From Glaciozyma antarctica PI12 (Eukaryota > Basidiomycota > Microbotryomycetes > Kriegeriales > Camptobasidiaceae): a stretch of DNA of 64,000 bases. The notes below the pieces were generated by a model, which was given only the letters and a program-made list of their open reading frames with translations, was not told the DNA's origin and searched no databases. Within the stretch, counting starts at the first letter, position 1. Each line of letters starts with the position of its first letter. Shown here one piece after another: positions 59,183 through 64,000 of this stretch. Both the position numbers and the translations under genes were made by a program. The DNA lies in the NCBI GenBank assembly GCA_002917775.1, contig KZ627153.1:878692-942691 (forward strand), in the 5' to 3' direction.

Positions 59183-61842
59183 TTACCGCTTCTTCAAAAC
59201 CAAAGCTCCCCACATCGCAACCCTCAGCACGCCGATGATGATGAGCAAAATCCCCGCAAAGAGCGCCTGCGAATGACCCGCGTATCCGAGATCCTAGCGC
59301 GAGAGCGTCAGCTCAATCCTCGGCGAGCGAACCGAAACTCTCACCCTGATAACGTCCTCCCCCGCTAGAGCACACTGTCCGACGAGCGAGCTCGGGATAG
59401 GACAGGTGCATACGTCGTTGATAGTCGGGCAGCTGAATGTCCTGCCAGCGAACTCGTTCTGGACGAGGATGTCGAACGCGCTGCGAAATTGTTAGCGAGG
59501 TCGTATCAGCGAAGTGAAGTTCCTCACAAGTTCTGGTAGTCCTGGCGGCAATGGTGCGTCAGTCACGGTCAGAGAGAAGGATTGAGGAGCTTACGATCCA
59601 GTGGAACGTGTAGAACCAAAACCGCGGGAGAAAAACTGCTCGAATAAAGTATCCTTGAACGACCTGCTCGCAGCATCAGCTCCTTCCTAACGTACGCCGA
59701 ATTCGTAACTGACCATCCAAAGCCCCTGCACAGTGGTGCGTTAGCGTTGTTTTGGCTCGAGGGGGCGTTCACTCACGTTCAAGAAAGCGACGATCGCCAG
59801 CGCAGCGACGAAGACTGGGATGAGAGCGGCGACGAGGACTGACTGGCTTTCGGCAGCGAGGATTCCGAGGTAGAGGTACGCGAGGAACTTGAAGAAGTGT
59901 CCCGCGCCAGAGTTCAAGCCTATCGCCCAGTAGCTGCGCTGCATCGTCAGCAGCCGCCGCCAGAACGGAGATGAAAGTCGAACATGATGAGGGAGTAGAG
60001 GACGGTGCAGCCGAACAGGAATGGGAGAACTGTGATAGTGTTGGCGACGACGTAGGCGGCGGGGCCGTAGAGGCCGTTAGCGCGTTCGCGAAGGAAGACG
60101 GTGCGTTCCTGCGAAGGTCGTCTAAGTCTCAAACGTCGCGTGGTGGCATGCGCAGGCGTACCTCGAGGAACGCAGGAATTCCGGCGACGCTCATAAAGCC
60201 TAGGAAAGCGACGGAGAAGAACCTGCGACAGCGAGGGGTGGTCAGCGCAAGTCGCGAGGGTGAAGAGACGACTCCGCACATGACGCTGAGCCTGTCGTTA
60301 ATTTTCGCGGAGCTCGTTCCAAGATTTATCCAGACAGTAGCCAGGAGTAGCCCCATGCCCGCGTAGGTCGCCACTGAGGAAGGCATGAGCGCCGCAGGAA
60401 CGAACGCGAATGTTGCAAAATCACGCACTCCTGATGCCAAACGCAAAGACGTTCCTCGTGTAGTTGACGACGTTGCGCTTCATGAGGATTCCCGTCTTGT
60501 ACATCGCATTCCTGAGCCCCGTCGTCCTCATCTCCGAAACGAACTTGGTCGTGCTCTCGACCTGGGGCGACCCAGCCAGCTCCAAGCTCGCCCTCTCCGA
60601 CGCTTCGCTCCTCTCCTTCCAAGTACGCTCAAGTCGGTCGATGTGCTGCTGCGCCGAGAGATCCGAGGTGCCGGGATCGTAGAACTCGGTGTTGACGAGG
60701 TTGATGGCGTGGTCGGAGGGGTTCGAATGAAGAGGCGTAGGGTGTCCGATCTCTTCGAGGTAGGAGGGGAGAGCGGCTGCGACGGAAGTGATTAGCAAAC
60801 GAGGGTTGTGAGTGGGGACGGAAGATGGCGCACCAGTCGAGCCGTTGTACATGGTGCGCCCGCCAGCGAGGAGAAGCAGCTTGTCGAAGAGGGAGAACGT
60901 CTCGTAGTTCGGTTGGTGGATGGTTGCGATGCAGATTGTGTTCGTGTCCTTTGCCAGGCGCTTGACTGCTCGAACGACCAGGGTTAGTCTCGTCTCGCGA
61001 ATCCCAAAGTTCGATAACGAAAGACGCACTCGAAGCAATGACCTCCCTCCCACTCGCTGCGTCCAGTCCACTCGTCGGCTCATCCAACACCAGCACACGA
61101 GGACGAGCCACCATCGAAATTGCGATCGTCAAGCGGCGTTTCTGCCCTCCCGAGATCCCTCGTCGCAGCGGGGTACCAACGATGTTGTTCGCGACGTCCT
61201 GCAGGCCGAGAGACTTTATTGTGCTGTCAATATGCTCTTCGATACCCGAGGTTCCACACGGAAGCCTGGGAGGAGTCAGCGAGAAGTCCGAGGAAGGAGG
61301 GAGGACGCACGAGAGGCGAGCGGCGAAGGATACCGTCTCCCTAACTGTGAGGATGCCGTAGAGGGCGTCGTCTTGCTCGACGAAGGAGAAGACTTGGCGC
61401 GTCTTGAAGTTGCGACTTTCGTCGAGGAGGATCTGTGGGAGCGAAGCGGTCAGCTGCTGCTGGGGTGGAAGCGAGGGACGGTCGCACGGTGCCGCTGAGT
61501 AGAGGAACGCGCTGGCAGAGACAGTCGAGGAAGGTTGATTTGCCGGCGCCTGCGAGTACAGCAAAGGGATCGTCAGCGATGGCTCCTCGGCAGCGGAGAA
61601 CTCGGACTCGCCTGAAGGTCCCATCACTTCAACCGCGAGATCAGCTTTCGTTCCTCCCCGGCGAGGACGAACCACTCACCCGCCATGAGCTCCCCCGAAA
61701 CGATGCTCCCATCCACGCCTGCGAGGATAACCTTGCCGTTCTTGGTCGCGAAGCTGAGGTTCTTCCAGCTGAGCGAGATAGGCCGAGGAGGCTCCTTCCC
61801 TTTCTCCATGTCGCCGGAGGGGTAAGAGAGGTCGCTGGCCAT
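59183..61842 (-). CDS. ABCG-type half transporter
   Basis: One nucleotide-binding domain followed by one membrane domain (about 620 residues). Walker A, GPSGAGKST, is created by splicing a 62 bp GC-AG intron (61550-61611). Then come the Q-loop region FSFVEQDDALYG, the signature ISGGQKRRLTIA, Walker B VLVLDEPTSGLD and the H-loop ATIHQPNYETF. After a linker the membrane part has GMGLLLATVWINLG, FFSVAFLGFMSVAGIPAF, ERANGLYGPAAYVVANTI, FKFLAYLYLGILAAES, the Cys-rich ectoloop FSCPTINDVCTCPIPSSLVGQCALAGEDVI, and the last helix QALFAGILLIIIGVLRVAMW ending VLKKR. It probably works as a homodimer or heterodimer; the cargo is unknown. More than ten short introns. Confidence 0.92.
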
Positions 61843-62623
61843 GCTTTGAATTCAGAGAGGTGTAGGGAGGGGGTTCTGAGGGTTGGGGTAGAGGAGCAAG
61901 AGGGAGAGCAGCGAGAAACGCCGAAGAGGCTCGAAGCCGGGCGCGGCGTTAGACTGCGAGACGATGGAGACTTCGCAGAGGCTGCAAGGGGAGAGAAGAA
62001 GTGTTCACGTGAGAGCGAAAAGGGTGAGCAGGAGTGGTCCTGCTGAACCGTCGCTGGGAGAGCAAGGGAGAGACTGGAAGAGCGGAGGAACTCCCACTGG
62101 CAGTCAACACTTCCGGAGGCTTCATGCCTACGTTCCCAGTTCGACAGATCGTAGACTGCCAATTTTCAGCTCGCTGCGAGAAGCTCCCAGTCCACAGCGG
62201 GGACACTGAGCTCCACGCTCGACCGCTCCAGGAAGGCACCTCAGCTCTCCCTGCTTGGAGCACACCACTTCGAAGGGACGCACGACCATTTGCGAGGTTC
62301 TTCCAGCTCCGGAAGATCAGGAACAAGACGAGTTGGGAGTGCAGAGGTGGCTGAACTGAGCAGGGAGCAGTGGGGAGCGAGGGTCGGTGCAGCTCCCAAG
62401 CTTGCGCTTGTGGTGGATGCTAGCCGTTCCAAGGAGCAGCCGGTAGAGTCCTTTTGCGTGACTCCAAGGCAACTTTTGTCACTCAGAGCGACGGCCAAGG
62501 GACACCTTGAATTTGTGAGGAGAGCTCGCACGCAGATCATTCTGCTCCCTCCCCGCGAGGAACGACGACGACGACGACGGTAGCCCTCAGCCCAGCCCAC
62601 CGCCTTATTCTCCTCCTGGCCGG
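61843..62623. promoter_or_regulatory. Divergent ABCG / membrane protein promoter region
   Basis: Lies between two divergent start codons. It contains an (ACG)6 microsatellite at 62562-62579. No regulatory site recognised. Confidence 0.4.
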
Positions 62624-63967
62624 ATGGTCTCCCCATCGGTCTCCCCGTCCCTCCCGACACCAACCGTGGCCATCGCGCCTCTGCTTCCCCTCTCAGCACC
62701 GACTCCCCCTCCTCAAGTCGCCGATCCCCGTCCCACCGCCCCCCAGCTCATTCTTCGACCGGATACGGGGCACTGGGAGGCCGTCGATGTGCGGGAAGTG
62801 AAGGAGCGCGTTTTGGAGAGCACGAGGGAGGGAGAGGGTCATCGGGGACAAAAGAGGCGGAGGGCAGAGCTGGTGGAGCGTCAAGGGAATGGGCTGCCGT
62901 TTGCAGAGGGATGTGAGTGGTGCAGCTCTGATCTTGGGGTGGGTGCTGACCTCGTCCCTCAACAAGATCCCTCGTGCAACCTCGTATCGAACGGCGTCCT
63001 CTCGTGCTTCCCTGTCGCCGGCACGACCCTCGTGCAGAACGTCTGGAGCAAATTTGTATGGAACGCACAGTTTCCTTCATTCGTTGGTGACAACCGCGAT
63101 GGGTGAGTCTCTCTTCCTCTGCCTCGCTGACCGCGCTTTCTGACGCTTGAGTGCGCGTGCAGCCGAGTCGATATCTACCTCTTCCACGCGGATCAAGAAG
63201 CCATCGCTACGTCGTACCTCGACGTGGCGAACGCGCGATCGATGATTGGGATCCTCCCGAACGACGACTGGCTCCCCGAGATGGACTCCTGGACGGACGG
63301 CGTCAATCGCACCTGGCCTTACTTCTTCGTGATTGTGCCTTCGAATACGTGAGCTCAGGGACGAGGGGTGATGGGACTTGGGAGCTAACGTTCTTGTAGG
63401 TCGCTCACGGGCGGAGAAGTTCATCAATCGACGTTCACCCTCGTCCAAACCATCGCGCCGCAATCCCTCATCGCCTCATCCCTTTCCAGCCTGAGCCGCG
63501 CCTGGTCAGCCGCGTCTGCCTCCTCCGCCTCCGCCGCTCCCTCCCTTGCATCCTCCTCCTTTGGCTCTCGCTCCTCCTCGAACCCCACCTCGACCTCGAC
63601 CTCGCTCCAACCCTCGTCCTCCTCCACCTCCCTCCCCGCCTGGGCCATCGCCCTCCTCGTCGTCTTTGGCGTTCTCTTCCTCGCCGCCTTCATTTTCCTC
63701 GCCTACTTCTTCATCGCTCGTATGCGTCGACGCCGTAGCGGTTCCGACACCGGTAGCGCGAATGGAAGCCAGGAGCCTATCCTCGCGAGCGGGATCAGCG
63801 ACAAGGAGAAGAAGGTCGACGACGGCCCGATTACGGGCACGGATGCTGCGATGATGGCGGAAGCGTTTAGGGCGGCGTTGAGGAAGCCTGCGTTTGTCGA
63901 GTCGGTCGATTCGAGTCCGGGAGGGGGAGGGGGAGGTTGGCGAGATGGGAGAGGGGGAGATGGATAG
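62624..63967 (+). CDS. Single-pass membrane protein, unknown family
   Basis: Pro-rich N-terminus with no clear signal peptide (MVSPSVSPSLPTPTVAIAP). A region follows with PSCNLVSNGVLSCFPVAGTTLVQNVWSKFVW and DIYLFHADQEAIATSYLDVAN, then a Ser-rich stalk, a transmembrane helix (WAIALLVVFGVLFLAAFIFLAYFF), a basic stop-transfer (ARMRRRRSG) and a cytosolic tail of about 75 residues ending in a Gly-rich run. An intron with GTGAGT donor near 62911 and AAG acceptor, plus two further introns, keep the frame. The layout suggests an extracellular beta domain on a stalk. A signal peptide may lie in an upstream exon I could not find. No function assigned. Confidence 0.68.
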
Positions 63968-64000
63968 GAGGGGGAGGGAAATTATGGAGAGGGAGTTGGC

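Noticed and set aside
1-64000. CRISPR arrays, rRNA genes, bacterial operons, intact transposons
   Set aside because: None seen. Intron-rich eukaryotic genes fill the window and no terminal repeats or array spacing were found.

Overview
The window looks like nuclear DNA of a GC-rich basidiomycete yeast. Most probably it is a red yeast of the Rhodotorula/Rhodosporidium group (Microbotryomycetes); this is inferred from gene style and not proven. Genes are dense and sit on both strands. Almost every gene is split by many short introns (about 45-100 bp) with GTGCGT/GTGAGT-like donors, a CTGAC/CTAAC branch point and a CAG acceptor. I see no operons, rRNA, tRNA or CRISPR arrays. Coding regions below are given as gene spans from start codon to stop codon, introns included, with exon joins described where they matter.

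Left part (0.5-20 kb): an MBL-fold hydrolase and an SDR are transcribed divergently. Next come a full assimilatory nitrate reductase (minus strand), the glutathione-degradation subunit DUG2 (plus), and a second reductase (plus) that is a copy of only the heme and flavin half of the nitrate reductase. A D-2-hydroxyacid dehydrogenase with a likely mitochondrial presequence and a Rieske-containing AIF-like flavoprotein follow.

Middle part (20-41 kb): an AVT-type amino acid transporter, an NAD-epimerase-like gene with an internal stop, the U6 snRNA exonuclease USB1, an SH3-RasGEF of the CDC25 type, a two-pass membrane protein, a tiny two-exon gene (44 codons), the TFIIH helicase RAD3/XPD, and an arrestin-fold protein with a Cys-rich N-terminus.

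Right part (41-64 kb): the cell-fusion protein PRM1, an unrecognised helical protein, an NDT1-like mitochondrial NAD carrier, a secreted Cys-rich protein, a membrane SDR, an ABCG half-transporter and a single-pass membrane protein. Several inter-gene stretches of 1.2-2.4 kb appear empty.

The most interesting signals are: (1) the partial nitrate-reductase duplication flanking DUG2; (2) a perfect NIT4/NirA-type palindrome upstream of the nitrate reductase but not upstream of its copy; (3) a small two-exon gene invisible to simple ORF calling; (4) a GC-AG intron splitting an ABC Walker A motif; and (5) single-base frame breaks in several conserved genes, three of them looking like one extra G in a G run, which may be assembly errors or real lesions.
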